Shown here: in pieces, positions 1 to 10,754 of the stretch
Layout: the number at the start of each line of letters is the position of its first letter
Position numbering within the stretch: the first letter of the stretch is position 1
Source: JAMQKA01 sp034521835
Lineage (GTDB): Bacteria > Bacteroidota > Rhodothermia > Balneolales > Balneolaceae
Assembly (NCBI GenBank): GCA_034521835.1
Contig: JAXHMA010000004.1
Coordinates: forward strand, 310,001-374,000
Length of the DNA: 64,000 bases
Direction of reading: 5' to 3'
Notes under the pieces: model-generated
Told to the model about the DNA's origin: nothing
Databases searched by the model: none
What the model saw: only the letters and a program-made list of their open reading frames with translations
Position numbers and translations under genes: made by a program

Positions 1-1297
1 GCTGTGTATATCATCTTGCTGGCGATTCCCACTATAAATCATTGGCTGCCCCGATCGGGTTCAATATCACTGGTATGGCGCGCCTGTGATGGTGGTGATT
101 GTCTCATTACTAGTACAAGTTGGACTCTTCCCATTGTTGACATATCATTTTGGGGAGTTCTCCCTGATAGGTCCGCTGGCAAACGCCATTGTTGTTCCCT
201 GGCTGGGTATACTGGTTCCTCTCGCGTTGCTTCTTCTAGTTGTGACCGCCTTTTTCCCTGTATTCGGTCCCTTATTAAACACGCCAAATGAATGGTTTTT
301 GAATAGCTTGGACCAATTTATTAACTGGAGCTCTCAGCTTGAATGGAGCTGGATGCAAGTGCATCAGGATTCCATGCTGATCTTCCCGATCTGGATCACG
401 GCTATTTTTGTCATTGCTACGCTATTCATACCCCGGCTTCGATGGAAAATGGTAATATGCTTTCTTGCACTTTTAACGCTGCGCGCCGGTACCGAATTGA
501 TCCAAAACCTGAGTCCATCAAAACTTATAGTCACAATTTTTGATGTTGGACAAGGCGATGCTGCGCTGGTAAGCACCCCAAATGATGCTCATTTCCTCAT
601 CGATGCCGGTCGGTGGTCACCCGGTTACAACAGCGCGCGATACATTATTCTGCCTCATCTTAGGCAGGAAGGCATCGAAAAGCTGGATGCCGTTTTCCTG
701 TCCCATCCCCACGCCGACCATATCGGGGGCATTATGGAGCTGATCAACGAGATTCCGATCGATACCATTTATAACTCTGGCTATACATACGACTCGAAGC
801 TGTATCAACGGTATCAAGAAGCAGCTGCAGAAAAATCGATTCCCATCAAATCACTACAGGCCGGTACGACCATAAACCTTGATCCCTCTATTCTGCTAAT
901 GGCGTACGGCCCGCTACCTTCTACATCCGGCAGTGATCCCAATGAGCATTCCCTGATCCTGGAATTAATTTACCGGGATACTGAATTCCTGTTTACAGGT
1001 GATGCCGGCAAGCAGCAGGAATACCGCCTGCTGCAAAAATTTGGGCCCTTATTGGATACCGACTTTCTCAAGGTGGGGCATCACGGGAGCCGCACCAGCT
1101 CATCCCCGGCATTTCTGCAGATGGCGACACCCGAGCTATCGATTGCCTCCCTGGGCAAATCGAACCGGTATGAACATCCGCACAGCGAGGCCGTGCGCCG
1201 GCTCCGCACATTCAGCGAAAACACGCTTTTCACGAGCCTCCAAAAGGCACTCATTTTTTCATCCGACGGAACAAAAATTAGCCGTTTGCAGTGGTAA
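1..1297 (+). CDS. comEC: ComEC/Rec2 family DNA-uptake channel protein, C-terminal part (cut by window edge, frameshifted)
   Basis: ComEC forms the inner-membrane channel that brings single-stranded DNA into competent cells. What is visible is the end of the competence membrane domain (VSLLVQVGLFPLLTYHFG and further hydrophobic helices to about residue 130 of the open frame from 86) followed by a metallo-beta-lactamase-like domain with FDVGQGDA, the metal motif HPHADH and, later, GHHGS. The open frame starts with GTG at 86, but the upstream bases 1-50 encode matching membrane sequence in another frame (ending NHWLP, then DRVQYHWYGAP in the downstream frame). A single-base indel in the CCCC run at 49-52 therefore probably splits the gene, which begins to the left of the window. 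The next gene follows 60 bp later on the same strand. Confidence 0.9.
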
Positions 1298-1357
1298 AAT
1301 TGGTAGATTCCTGCTGATATCTTAACTTTATCGCATTCTCACCAAAATAGACCCCTG

Positions 1358-2675
1358 ATGCCAAAGAACATACATTCCTGGTTGAGCGATCGCGGTCAGC
1401 TCGTGCTGTTGACGGGGGGCGTACTGGCGTTGCTTTTCCTGATGTACCAGCTGGAGCACCTGATTAACCCGTTGGGCTATGGCCTCATTATTGGGATTGT
1501 GCTCTATCCTATCCGCCGGCAGCCGGTGGCGCGCGCGCTGCTGTATGCCACGGCTTTTTCGGCAGGATTGTGGCTGGCGTATGATTCAGGCCATCTGCTG
1601 GTTCCGTTTATTGTGGCTTATATCATCGCCTTTATTATCAACCCGCTTGTTGAAAAACTGGAGAGGCGAAGCATCTCCCGCAGCCTAATCGCCGGCCTGT
1701 TCACTTTTGCAAGCTTGAGCCTGCTGGCCCTTCTGTGTATCCTGGCCATCCCCACCGTAATGGATCAACTTACCAAAATTGGCACGCTGCTTAACGAGGC
1801 TTCATCAAACACCGAGGGCTGGTTGGAGTCAACCGGCCTGCTCGCTCTTTTCGATCATATCGGCTTCGAAAGTGCCTCGTTCAAGCAACAACTGATACAA
1901 CAGACCAATGCTTTTATTGAAAGATTTTATCAAGACCTGACCGACCTCTCTTCCGGGATATCTGACGGGAATGGGAAGCGTGGTAGCCGTGCTGTTTTTT
2001 ATCATCCTTACGCCTTTCCTCTGCTACTTTATGATCCGCGACTATCAGAAAATTGGCATTTTTGTGCGCTCCATGATCACCCCGGCAGAAGTTTCTACCG
2101 ATTACACTACGGAAATCAGTCGTATTGTGGGCGCCTACCTGCGCGGACAGTTTATCGTCGTATTGATCAGCGGAATAAATCTCAGCCTGGGGTTTTATCT
2201 TTTGGGTGTACCCTACGCGCTTGTACTAGGTATTTTCTCTGGTCTAACCAACTTTATCCCCACTTTTGGCTTGTGGTTCAGCTTGTCGGTTTGTACGCTC
2301 GTGGGTGCCTCTTTCGGTACACCCTGGTACCAATTTTTGCCTGCTATTTACATTGTGTTTGGAATTGAGCAAATTCTTGAATCGGGCTTTATCGTGCCAC
2401 GGGTTGTGGGCAAGCATGTAGGGCTGCACCCGTTGCTGGTCATGGTATCACTCCTCTTTTTTGGATTTATGCTGGGTATTGTGGGGCTGCTGATCGCCGT
2501 ACCCACTGCCGCCCTGATCTCGGTATTTTATCAACAGTATCGGGAAACGAAAAAAATCTCTTTTCTCAGTGGCAGCGAGCTCGACTCTTTCATCCAGCAG
2601 TTTGATCGCGAAACCAAGAAAGAAGAGAGAAAAAGGAAGGATAAAATGGAAAAAGAGTTGGAATCAACCCCCTGA
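1358..2675 (+). CDS. AI-2E/PerM family membrane transporter (single frameshift)
   Basis: This is a polytopic membrane protein of the AI-2E exporter/PerM-like family. Members are permeases with proposed roles in signal or ion export; the substrate here cannot be read from sequence. The first frame (from ATG 1358) gives N-terminal helices and the stretch FIVAYIIAFIINPLVEKLER typical of the family. The second frame (MGSVVAVLFF onward) gives the C-terminal helices with GLTNFIPTFG and a charged tail rich in Lys/Glu. The two halves join smoothly as SSGYLTGMGS if one G of the run at 1955-1957 is removed, so this is one gene of about 440 residues with a one-base indel. Indel sequencing error or real inactivation cannot be separated here. 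Confidence 0.85.
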
Positions 2676-2731
2676 AACTGTTTTATTAACAAGTCTGTAG
2701 GATTCCGTAAAACATTTATCAAAAAATATTT

Positions 2732-2950
2732 ATGGCAAAAAAGGAACGGCTGAGTTTTGAAGAGGCTTTAACTAGACTAGAAGAGATCGTTTCCGAGCTG
2801 GAAGATGAATCCATTTCTCTGCAAGATTCCATCCAGCTGTATGAAGAAGGCATTGAGCTTTCCAATATCTGTACCGAGACGCTCGAGCAGGCTGAGCTTC
2901 GCATCGAAAAAGTACATGAACAGCACAATGGTAATGAAGAACGCGATTGA
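2732..2950 (+). CDS. xseB: Exodeoxyribonuclease VII small subunit
   Basis: This 72-residue protein matches the small subunit of exonuclease VII, which acts with XseA in degrading single-stranded DNA during repair. It begins MAKKERLSFEEALTRLEEIV and has the two-helix coiled-coil pattern SISLQDSIQLYEEGIEL that defines the family. Length is normal. The stop codon is two bases upstream of the dxs ATG, so the two genes are almost certainly cotranscribed, an arrangement seen in many bacteria (xseB next to isoprenoid genes). The large subunit gene xseA is not in the window. Confidence 0.93.
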   Translation: MAKKERLSFEEALTRLEEIVSELEDESISLQDSIQLYEEGIELSNICTETLEQAELRIEKVHEQHNGNEERD

Positions 2951-2952
2951 TT

Positions 2953-4878
2953 ATGGAATTGAACAAAATAGAACCGGGTCCACTGCTGGGTAACATTAAT
3001 AGCCCGGATGACCTCAAGAAACTGGATCCTGAACAGTTGGTAGATCTCTGTGATGAACTGCGTGATTATATCATCAATACCGTTTCTATCCACGGTGGAC
3101 ATTTTGGTGCCAGCCTTGGTGTTGTAGAACTTACTGTAGCCCTGCATTATGTGTTTGACACCCCTAAAGATCGCCTTGTGTGGGATGTAGGACACCAAGC
3201 CTATGGGCACAAAATTTTAACCGGTAGACGAGATCAGTTTCATACAAACCGTAAATATGGCGGGCTTTCAGGATTTCCGAAACGCAGCGAAAGCAAGTAT
3301 GATGATTTTGGCGTAGGCCATTCCAGCACCTCCATTTCAGCGGCCCTTGGCATGTCAGTTGCGCGCGATTTAGGCGAGAAGGACAATAATGTAGTGGCCG
3401 TAATCGGTGACGGCGCCATGACCGCCGGTCTGGCGTTTGAAGCAATGAACAACGCGGGTGCTCTCAACAAAGATATACTGGTCATTCTGAACGACAATAA
3501 TATGTCGATCGACCCCAACGTCGGGGCTCTTAAAGAATATCTCACGGACATCACAACCAGCAAGACCTTTAACAAGATACGCGATGAAATTTACGATCTG
3601 CTCGGCCATTTCAAAAAAGCCGGAGAGCAGATGAGAAAGGCGGCCTCAAAGCTGGAAAAAGCCATTACTGCTGCTGTCACACCAGGTGCCCTGTTTCAAG
3701 CGCTTGGATTTAAATACTATGGACCGGTAGATGGTCATAATGTGGATACGCTTCGCCGGCACCTGGAAGACCTGAAAGACATTCCCGGCCCCAAGCTGCT
3801 ACACGCCGTCACCGTTAAAGGGAAAGGATTTGCACCTGCTGAACGCGAGCAAACCAAATGGCACGCACAGAGCAGCCCGTTCGATAAAATTACCGGGAAG
3901 TCCTTAGCACCAGAGAAAAAAGCCCCCAGTACCCCACGCTATCAGCATATTTTCGGGGATGCCATTGTGGAGCTGGCCGAAGAAGATGAACGCATTGTAG
4001 GGATCACACCGGCCATGCCCAGCGGGTCCAGCCTGTGGCCCCTGATGAATGAATTCCCGGAACGCGCGTTTGATGTTGGCATTGCCGAACAGCATTCTAT
4101 TACGTTTGCGGCAGGATTGGCCACCGAGGGTAAAAAACCGTTCGCTGCCATCTATTCCACTTTTCTGCAGCGCGCCTACGACCAGGTTATACATGACGTA
4201 GCGATCCAAAAACTGCCGGTTGTTTTCTGTATTGACCGGGCTGGCCTTGTGGGCGCTGACGGCCCGACGCACCATGGGCTGTATGATATCTCCTATCTCC
4301 GGGCTGTGCCGAATATGATCGTATCCTCACCACTCAACGAGCAGGAACTCCGTGATATGATGTACACCGCATCGAAATATGAGGATGCCGCCTGGGCTAT
4401 TCGCTATCCCCGTGGGGAAGCCACTGGCATGGAGTTCCGTGATGGATTTCAATCGATGGAGATCGGCAAGGGGCACTGCCTGCGTGAGGGCGATGACATC
4501 GCATTTCTCAGCTTCGGACCAATGGGCAATTATGTGGTGGAGGTCGCCGACAAGCTGCAGGCAGAGGGCATCAACATCGGCCATTACGACATGCGTTTTG
4601 CCAAGCCGCTGGATACAAAGTTAATTGATGAGATCTGCCATTCTTACGAGCACATCATCACCATAGAAGACGGCACCAAATTTGGCGGCTTTGGCGGCGC
4701 TGTCACCGAATACCTGGCTGATAAAACCTACAGTATACCGGTGTCCATCATGGGCGTCCCGGATCGCATCGTGGAGCACGGCACCCAGAAAGAGCTACAC
4801 CACGAGGTGGGGCTTGATCCCGAAGGTATTGAACAGACGATCAAAGACGTAATGGAGACGAAGGTAGCGAAAACCTGA
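2953..4878 (+). CDS. dxs: 1-deoxy-D-xylulose-5-phosphate synthase
   Basis: DXS condenses pyruvate and glyceraldehyde-3-phosphate in the first step of the MEP isoprenoid pathway and also feeds thiamine and pyridoxal synthesis. The protein shows the conserved thiamine-pyrophosphate region (GDGAMTAGLAFEAMNNAG, then NDNNMSI), the N-terminal GHQAYGHKILTGR and the transketolase-like central motif DRAGLVGADGPTHHG with its catalytic His. At 641 residues it has the usual length. I place the start at ATG 2953, giving MELNKIEPG; an in-frame TTG at 2947 overlaps the xseB stop and is less likely. It is intact and is cotranscribed with xseB. Confidence 0.97.
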   Translation: MELNKIEPGPLLGNINSPDDLKKLDPEQLVDLCDELRDYIINTVSIHGGHFGASLGVVELTVALHYVFDTPKDRLVWDVGHQAYGHKILTGRRDQFHTNRKYGGLSGFPKRSESKYDDFGVGHSSTSISAALGMSVARDLGEKDNNVVAVIGDGAMTAGLAFEAMNNAGALNKDILVILNDNNMSIDPNVGALKEYLTDITTSKTFNKIRDEIYDLLGHFKKAGEQMRKAASKLEKAITAAVTPGALFQALGFKYYGPVDGHNVDTLRRHLEDLKDIPGPKLLHAVTVKGKGFAPAEREQTKWHAQSSPFDKITGKSLAPEKKAPSTPRYQHIFGDAIVELAEEDERIVGITPAMPSGSSLWPLMNEFPERAFDVGIAEQHSITFAAGLATEGKKPFAAIYSTFLQRAYDQVIHDVAIQKLPVVFCIDRAGLVGADGPTHHGLYDISYLRAVPNMIVSSPLNEQELRDMMYTASKYEDAAWAIRYPRGEATGMEFRDGFQSMEIGKGHCLREGDDIAFLSFGPMGNYVVEVADKLQAEGINIGHYDMRFAKPLDTKLIDEICHSYEHIITIEDGTKFGGFGGAVTEYLADKTYSIPVSIMGVPDRIVEHGTQKELHHEVGLDPEGIEQTIKDVMETKVAKT

Positions 4879-4909
4879 TTTGTACTCATACACAAGCTTT
4901 CTCGGTCCT

Positions 4910-5506
4910 TTATTTTTTAAACAGGTACCCCACTGTCAGCAGAATTCCTCCCGTTTTATATTCTATCTCATCCTCATCCAGTGCATTTATATCCAGCATA
5001 CCGAAATCATAACGGATATCAATATTTACAGCTTCAAAGAGCGCACCTACACCCAACGATATCCCGATATTAGCAGATGAAAACCACTCGCTCACCTCTT
5101 CATCATCTACATCCTCTACTGTGGCTTTGATCAAAAATCCGACAGAAGGACCTGCCAAAGCATAAGGCGAGAACGGGGCTTCAAGAGGAAGATTTACACG
5201 AGCCAGAATCGGCAACTCGATATAGCTCAGACTTGAGGTCGCACCCCAGTACTCTTCTCCTTTTTTTTGAACAAAAATAAGTTCCTGTTGTAATGAGATT
5301 CTCTCATTTATTGGATACAGAGCAAAGGCACCCAACGCAAACCCGATCTTTGAATCCTGCGTCAAGGAATTGCCGCCGTCGTCTATTTTAAGTGTGTACG
5401 AGCTCAACCCTCCCCTGGCCCCAAGTTGGATCTCCTGGGATTGAACATTTCGGCAGGCCAAGGTTCCGATTCCGATAGAAAAGAGTATGATAAGATATTT
5501 TTTCAT
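4910..5506 (-). CDS. PorT-type outer-membrane beta-barrel protein with signal peptide
   Basis: A secreted protein of about 198 residues. The N-terminus MKKYLIILFSIGIGTLA is a signal peptide, followed by EIQLGARGGLSSYTL and alternating hydrophobic strands that end in an aromatic-rich tail (TGGILLTVGYLFKK), as in small outer-membrane beta-barrels of the Bacteroidota (PorT/OMP_b-brl class). The open frame runs further upstream to 5587, but the signal peptide shows that the start is ATG 5506. It lies convergent to dxs and tail-to-head with the PD40 protein gene. No specific function can be assigned. Confidence 0.8.
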   Translation of the reverse strand: MKKYLIILFSIGIGTLACRNVQSQEIQLGARGGLSSYTLKIDDGGNSLTQDSKIGFALGAFALYPINERISLQQELIFVQKKGEEYWGATSSLSYIELPILARVNLPLEAPFSPYALAGPSVGFLIKATVEDVDDEEVSEWFSSANIGISLGVGALFEAVNIDIRYDFGMLDINALDEDEIEYKTGGILLTVGYLFKK

Positions 5507-5568
5507 TGGTCTGATTTCTTGAGTGAAAAATATATTTATAGACTTCTTAAAATCCTTTCCTTGTCTTT

Positions 5569-6651
5569 TTAAGGATTGGGGCGCCATACCGGTACTACAT
5601 CCGAAGCGAAGTTGTTTGTCATACGTACAGGATCTGATCCGTCGGCATCCATCACATAAATTTCAGAATTGCCGTCCCGATTTGTTGCAAATGCCATGGA
5701 ATTTCCATCAGGCGACCAGTTCGGATACCGGTCAACAGCCGCATCGTTTGTAAGGCGAATTACATCGGTCCCGTCGGCGTTCATCACGTAGATCTCGGTG
5801 TTGTTATCACGTGTCGAGGCAAACGCAATTTGTGTTCCGTCAGGTGACCATACCGCATCTCCGTCGGCCTCCGGATGATTAGACAGGTTTACCGGATTCG
5901 TGCCATCAGCGTTCATTACGTAAATCTCCCAGTTACCATCCCGGTTCGTCCGAAAAATTATTTTTTCGCCGTCGGGAGACCATTGCGGTCCTTCGTTGCA
6001 GCAATCGTCCTGATCTGTAAGAGTTTCAACATTTGTACCGTCGGTATTCATAAGGTAAATACCGGAATCGCCATCCCGATTCGACGCAAACACAATCCGG
6101 CTGCCGTCTGGCGACCAGCTGGGAAACCGGTCAACAGCCATATGATCTGTAAGACGTATTATCTCTGAGCCTTCAACACTCATGACATAGATATCCGTAT
6201 TTCCGGCAATCTCCGATGCAAAAGCGATGGATAATCCATCTGGTGACCAGGCGATATCCCCATCATTATCGGAATTCTTTGTAAGATTTAGGGACTCCGA
6301 GCCATCCGTGGTCATCAGCCAGATATCATTGGCCCCGTCAAGATCACTTCGAAATGCAATGAGATCCCTGCTAAAATCGAACTCAGATTCCTCATTTTGA
6401 TCCAGGTCCGAATCCATGTCCGTGCCAGATCCGGTGGTGTTGTCACTTCCGCAGGCACCTAATCCTACACAGATGACAAGTATCATGAACCATTTAAACA
6501 GCAGGTGATTCCATTCGAATTTTCTTCCCTGCAGGCATTCCTCTTCCAGCGGTCTTACACCGCCTTCTGTAACGTAAATTTCCGGCCCACGATGCGCTCC
6601 ATCCCATTTCCTGAAACTGGTAAATACTGGTTTATTATTTGATGTTTCCAT
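5569..6651 (-). CDS. PD40/TolB-type beta-propeller lipoprotein
   Basis: The protein contains six tandem repeats of about 42 residues (WSPDG followed by IAFASxRDGNxEIYVMNADG), the PD40/TolB six-bladed propeller pattern, so a complete propeller is likely. A short hydrophobic stretch ending in the lipobox-like LGAC, followed by an acidic Ser/Thr-rich linker, suggests membrane anchoring. The start is uncertain: ATG 6651 (METSNNKPV) leaves some 55 residues before the hydrophobic segment, ATG 6714 leaves more, and ATG 6486 would give a minimal lipoprotein signal without basic residues. It is divergent from the ECF sigma gene with about 170 bp between, consistent with a shared regulatory region. Such propellers often serve as sensors or scaffolds. 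Confidence 0.82.
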   Translation of the reverse strand: METSNNKPVFTSFRKWDGAHRGPEIYVTEGGVRPLEEECLQGRKFEWNHLLFKWFMILVICVGLGACGSDNTTGSGTDMDSDLDQNEESEFDFSRDLIAFRSDLDGANDIWLMTTDGSESLNLTKNSDNDGDIAWSPDGLSIAFASEIAGNTDIYVMSVEGSEIIRLTDHMAVDRFPSWSPDGSRIVFASNRDGDSGIYLMNTDGTNVETLTDQDDCCNEGPQWSPDGEKIIFRTNRDGNWEIYVMNADGTNPVNLSNHPEADGDAVWSPDGTQIAFASTRDNNTEIYVMNADGTDVIRLTNDAAVDRYPNWSPDGNSMAFATNRDGNSEIYVMDADGSDPVRMTNNFASDVVPVWRPNP

Positions 6652-6823
6652 AGATTTAATTTGGTTTACAATTTTTGGTGCACCCAATCGAGGAGGTAGT
6701 AGTTTCAAGATCAACTATATTAACTCCATTGGATGATGAGGTCTTTACTTATTAAATCGTAAACCGGGCTGGAAACCGGCCATTTAAATCTATTTTTCTC
6801 TGGGTACATCAAGTGACAGTTTC

Positions 6824-7381
6824 ATGAACGCACCTGTAGACATAACAAAATACCTTGCTGAGGCCCGCAACGGTGATCCGGAAGCCTTTAATCGGGTATA
6901 CAGTCTTGTTTATGATGAACTTCGTTCTCTCGCTCACCAACATTTAGTACATAACCGGTATGTTCAGACACTGAATACAACCGCTCTTGTGCATGAGGCC
7001 TATGAACGTCTGGTGGGAAGCTCTCAAATCGAATGGCAGGACAGGAATCATTTTTTTGCATTAACCTCCCGTGCCATGCGCTTCATATTGGTCGATTATG
7101 CGCGCGCCCAGACTGCAAAAAAACGGGGAGGTGAAGCTCAGGAACTCCCTCTGGATGCCGTTCAGTTGGCCGTGAACGAGCGGTCTGCAGAACTGGAAGC
7201 TCTTGATGAAGCCCTGGAACTCCTTGCCCAACACAACAAGCGTCTAGAAAAGCTTGTCGAACTCAAATTTTTCGGCGGGCTAACCTATAAAGAGATTGCC
7301 GGAATCATGGAGCTTTCCCAACGGACGGTACGGCGTGACTGGCAACGTGCCCGTACATGGATATACTCGGCCATGAAGTGA
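6824..7381 (+). CDS. ECF-type RNA polymerase sigma factor (Sigma70_ECF family)
   Basis: A 185-residue sigma factor. Region 2 is visible around residues 20-95 (FNRVYSLVYDELRSLAHQHL, TTALVHEAYERLV, NHFFALTSRAMRFILVDYAR) and region 4 near the C-terminus (ELKFFGGLTYKEIAGIMELS then RTVRRDW). The sequence style matches the Sigma70_ECF subgroup that is commonly coded beside Ser/Thr kinases with TPR domains; such a kinase follows 160 bp downstream. No anti-sigma factor gene is seen, so control through the kinase is a reasonable inference, not shown here. The start ATG 6824 is the first in frame and fits the family. Confidence 0.92.
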   Translation: MNAPVDITKYLAEARNGDPEAFNRVYSLVYDELRSLAHQHLVHNRYVQTLNTTALVHEAYERLVGSSQIEWQDRNHFFALTSRAMRFILVDYARAQTAKKRGGEAQELPLDAVQLAVNERSAELEALDEALELLAQHNKRLEKLVELKFFGGLTYKEIAGIMELSQRTVRRDWQRARTWIYSAMK

Positions 7382-7541
7382 CATGAGCGTTGAACAGTGA
7401 GCTCTGATCTTTTGAAAACTTTTACTAATATCTTGATAAGGTCAATAATTTGCCAGATGGCTGATACTCCCATTACTCAGTGTTGGTAACAATAATACGC
7501 TTAGCTAAAACAGCGGGTTCTATCAATTAAAATGCTCAGCC

Positions 7542-9143
7542 ATGAAAGACCTTACGCAAAAACGCTGGCTTCAAATCGATTCTCTGTTAAAAAAGGTTTT
7601 AGAAAAACCGCCCGAGGAGAGACTGAACTATATAAAGTATTCATCCGGATCTGATCCTGAACTATGGAGTCATATAGAGAACCTTCTTCAACTGCATGAG
7701 GAGGCGGAGAATATCATCGGAGAGTCTGCGGGAACATTTGCAGCTCCAATTGTGCCTGGTTTATTGGATGAACTCGAAGGCACCGACAGAGATTTTGATC
7801 ATCCCGGAGCCCAAGTCGGGCCATACGACATTCTTGAGACAATCGGACGGGGTGGAATGGGGGCCGTTTATCTTGCACATAAAACGAGCAGCCCATATGA
7901 CAAAAAAGTAGCATTAAAGCTTGTTCGGCGGGGCATGGATACCGCTGATGTTGTTCGGCGATTTCGCAATGAAGGTCAGATTCTCGCTTCGCTGGAACAT
8001 CCCAACATCGCAAGACTGTACGATGGTGGAATTCATACCGATGGCCGACCCTGGTTTGTAATGGAATATATACAGGGCGAACCGATTGATATATACTCAG
8101 ATAGAACCAAATGTTCTATTAAGGAAAGATTGAGATTATTCAGGATCGTCTGTGAGGCCGTTCATTTTGCGCATCAGAGCCTGATAGTCCATCGTGATAT
8201 CAAGCCGGCCAACGTATTGGTAACTCGGGAGGGTCACATAAAATTACTTGATTTCGGTATTGCAAAGCTGCTTGAACCGAATAAGATGGAACTCACCGAT
8301 TACAGAACAAGGACCGGCATGAAGTTAATGACACCCGAATTTGCAGCACCCGAGCAGATTCAGGGCAAACCGATCACCACGGCTTCCGATATCTATGCTT
8401 TGGGCGTGCTTCTTTATCTATTGGTTACAGGCCGGCGTCCATATCGTCTGGGAACGGCATCAATGCTCGAAATCGAACGCACAGTTTGCCATAAAACTCC
8501 CGTTCGTCCAAGCGATGCAGTGATTGGCAAACCTTTGCCAGCTCCACCCGAGGCCGGTGAAGACACATTTGACCCACAGGAGGCTGCCCGACTCAGGGGC
8601 AAAAATGCAGAAAGTCTAAAAAAAGAGCTTACCGGAGATCTGGATCGGATTGTCTTGAAGGCTCTGAGAAAGGAACCCGATCGTCGTTATCGATCAGCAC
8701 TCGCATTTGCAGAAGATATCGACAACTATCTTGCGGGCAAACCTGTACAAGCCCGGCCTTCAACTTTTCGATATCGAACACAAAAATTTATCAGCAGGAA
8801 CCGATGGGCCGTCACCGCAACCGCTGTTGCTTTATTTCTGATATTTACAGGTTTGGGCATTGCAATTTGGCAGGCAAGGGTTGCACAACTGGAGCGCGAT
8901 ATTGCCCAACAAGAAGCCGCCAAAGCAAAGGCTGCACAAGACTATCTTGTCCAGCTTTTCGAAACCGCCGATCCAGCAGAAAACCGGGGAGCGCAGCTGA
9001 CGGCCCGTGAGATTGTAAGAGGGGAATTGCACGGCTTGAAGAGGACCTTGGTGAAGAGCCTGAAATACATATTGAAATGCTCAAGGTACTTGGACGTGTT
9101 GAACAGGCACTCGGAGATTTTACTCTTTCCGCCCAACTGCTGA
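7542..9143 (+). CDS. Serine/threonine protein kinase, N-terminal kinase part of a frameshifted TPR-kinase gene
   Basis: Residues about 90-375 form a complete Hanks-type kinase: glycine loop IGRGGMGAVYLA, Lys in VALKLVRRG, catalytic HRDIKPANVLV, metal motif DFGIAKLL, and APEQIQGKPITTASDIYALGV. A transmembrane helix lies at about 420-445 (WAVTATAVALFLIFTGLGIA), placing the kinase in the cytoplasm and the C-terminal TPR part outside the membrane or in the periplasm. The frame goes off after LTAREIVRG at the GGGG run 9021-9024: the correct continuation GIARLEEDLGEEPEIHIEML is in another frame. The residues after about 9021 in this frame are therefore spurious. It follows the ECF sigma gene and is probably its signalling partner. 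Confidence 0.9.
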   Translation: MKDLTQKRWLQIDSLLKKVLEKPPEERLNYIKYSSGSDPELWSHIENLLQLHEEAENIIGESAGTFAAPIVPGLLDELEGTDRDFDHPGAQVGPYDILETIGRGGMGAVYLAHKTSSPYDKKVALKLVRRGMDTADVVRRFRNEGQILASLEHPNIARLYDGGIHTDGRPWFVMEYIQGEPIDIYSDRTKCSIKERLRLFRIVCEAVHFAHQSLIVHRDIKPANVLVTREGHIKLLDFGIAKLLEPNKMELTDYRTRTGMKLMTPEFAAPEQIQGKPITTASDIYALGVLLYLLVTGRRPYRLGTASMLEIERTVCHKTPVRPSDAVIGKPLPAPPEAGEDTFDPQEAARLRGKNAESLKKELTGDLDRIVLKALRKEPDRRYRSALAFAEDIDNYLAGKPVQARPSTFRYRTQKFISRNRWAVTATAVALFLIFTGLGIAIWQARVAQLERDIAQQEAAKAKAAQDYLVQLFETADPAENRGAQLTAREIVRGELHGLKRTLVKSLKYILKCSRYLDVLNRHSEILLFPPNC

Positions 9144-10501
9144 AAGAAGCGCTTACCAAAACCCGCGAATTAAAAGGCAGGGAAAATCTTGATGCGGCAA
9201 CGATTGCAGGCATGCTTGGAGAAGTTTTACGATGGAACGGGGATTTTAAAAGCGCAGAGGCTTTGCAACGTGAAGCACTGGATATTCGCACTCGTTTTAT
9301 ACAGGGCGATGATCCTGAAACTGCAGAAACTATGGATCGCCTTGCCCGAACCCTTGAGATGCTGGCAGCCTTGAAGAAGCTGAAGTTCTGTACCGCGACG
9401 CCATGGCCATGAGAATACGATTGTTCGGTGGGAATTCCGAGCCTGTCTCTGCAAACCTTAACAACCTGGGATGGCTGCTCTACCAGATGGGACAACTTGA
9501 TGACGCAGAAGATGCATTGCGAAGATCTCTTGCTATAAAAGAACAGATTATGGAACCTCCTCATCCTGCAATAGCATCCAACCAGTCGAACCTTGCTGTT
9601 GTGTTACGCACAAAAGGAGATTATGAAGAAGCCGAATATTTCTCTACCCAGGCATTGCAGCAGGAGATTAAACTACACGGGGAAGATCATCCCAGAGTTA
9701 CTACCGCATTAAACAATCGCACATTAATTCTTATCGACCTTGGTCACTATGAAGAAGCAGCGAGTAACTACAGGCTTATTCTGGAAAACAACCGGCGACA
9801 GCTAGGTCCTGACCATCTCTATGTGGGTTTTGCCCTCTCCGGCTTATCAACCTCACTTACAGAAGCCGGTCGCAGTAACGAGGCTCTGCCACTTCTTGAT
9901 GAAGCCATTACAATTTTTCGTAATGCGGTGGGTATGGAACACCGTTACTACGCCATGGGATTGGCCCTCAAGGGGCAGGCGCTAAACTATATAAATCCAA
10001 ATCAAGCCATGCCTGTACTTGAGCAGGCTGTCAACGTTTTTAAGCAGGCCGTTGGAGAGAGCCATCCGGATTTTGCCAGAGCCCTGACATCTCTGGGCAG
10101 AGCTCAGTTTATTTCCGGCCATATCGAGGCAGCAGAATCCACATTGAAGAAGGCGCTCAGTATTCAACGCGAGGTACTATCCGAACCGCACTCAAATACG
10201 GTGTGGACACTGATCAGCCTGGGCCAACTGGTTTACGGACCAGGGGCACTTCAAAGAGGCTGAACGGTTTTTCGAAGAAGCTGTTGATTTTGCCAACATC
10301 GCTTTACCTCCTAGCCACTGGCGAAACATTACTGCCCGTCTGGAACTTGCATTCTGCCGGATGAATCAAGGTTATGTGGACTCGGTTCAAACAGAAATCG
10401 GTAACATTATGACCCTGCTGGAGGGCCGTAAAGATTTCCATGCCACTGAATTATTAACCCGTGTTAAAGAATTTAGCAACTTCTCTGACAACACATTCTA
10501 G
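9021..10501 (+). pseudogene. TPR repeat part of the Ser/Thr kinase gene, split by three frameshifts
   Basis: This stretch completes the kinase gene but lies in three successive frames: about 9021-9360 (EIHIEMLKVLGRVEQALGDF), 9370-10240 (SLEEAEVLYRDAMAMRIRLF and many tetratricopeptide helices such as AEDALRRSLAIKEQI) and 10240-10501 (DQGHFKEAERFFEEAVDFA to the stop at 10499-10501). The joins are near 9021-9024 (run of G), 9355-9370 and 10238-10245. Reassembled, the gene would encode about 985 residues, a normal size for TPR kinases of this class. At least six to eight TPR units are recognisable. Three independent indels point either to sequence error or to real decay. Confidence 0.8.
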
Positions 10502-10754
10502 TTTCCCTCCCAAAACCAAAGAGCTGTAGGTGACAGTGTTCGTAGTATATTACTGACGTGCTCTTAGTTCTGTACATCAGACTAACAATCTGTCAATCTC
10601 CCCAGTGTCGGCGAATACATTTCCGATCGACTTGATCTGTAAATAAAAAACGGTTTTCAAAGCAACGAAAAGAGGCAACACCAGCCGGAATCAGGCGATA
10701 GTGCAAATAATTGATCAGGGAATTAAACAGTTGTCAGTTGTAAGAGGTTGCTGG

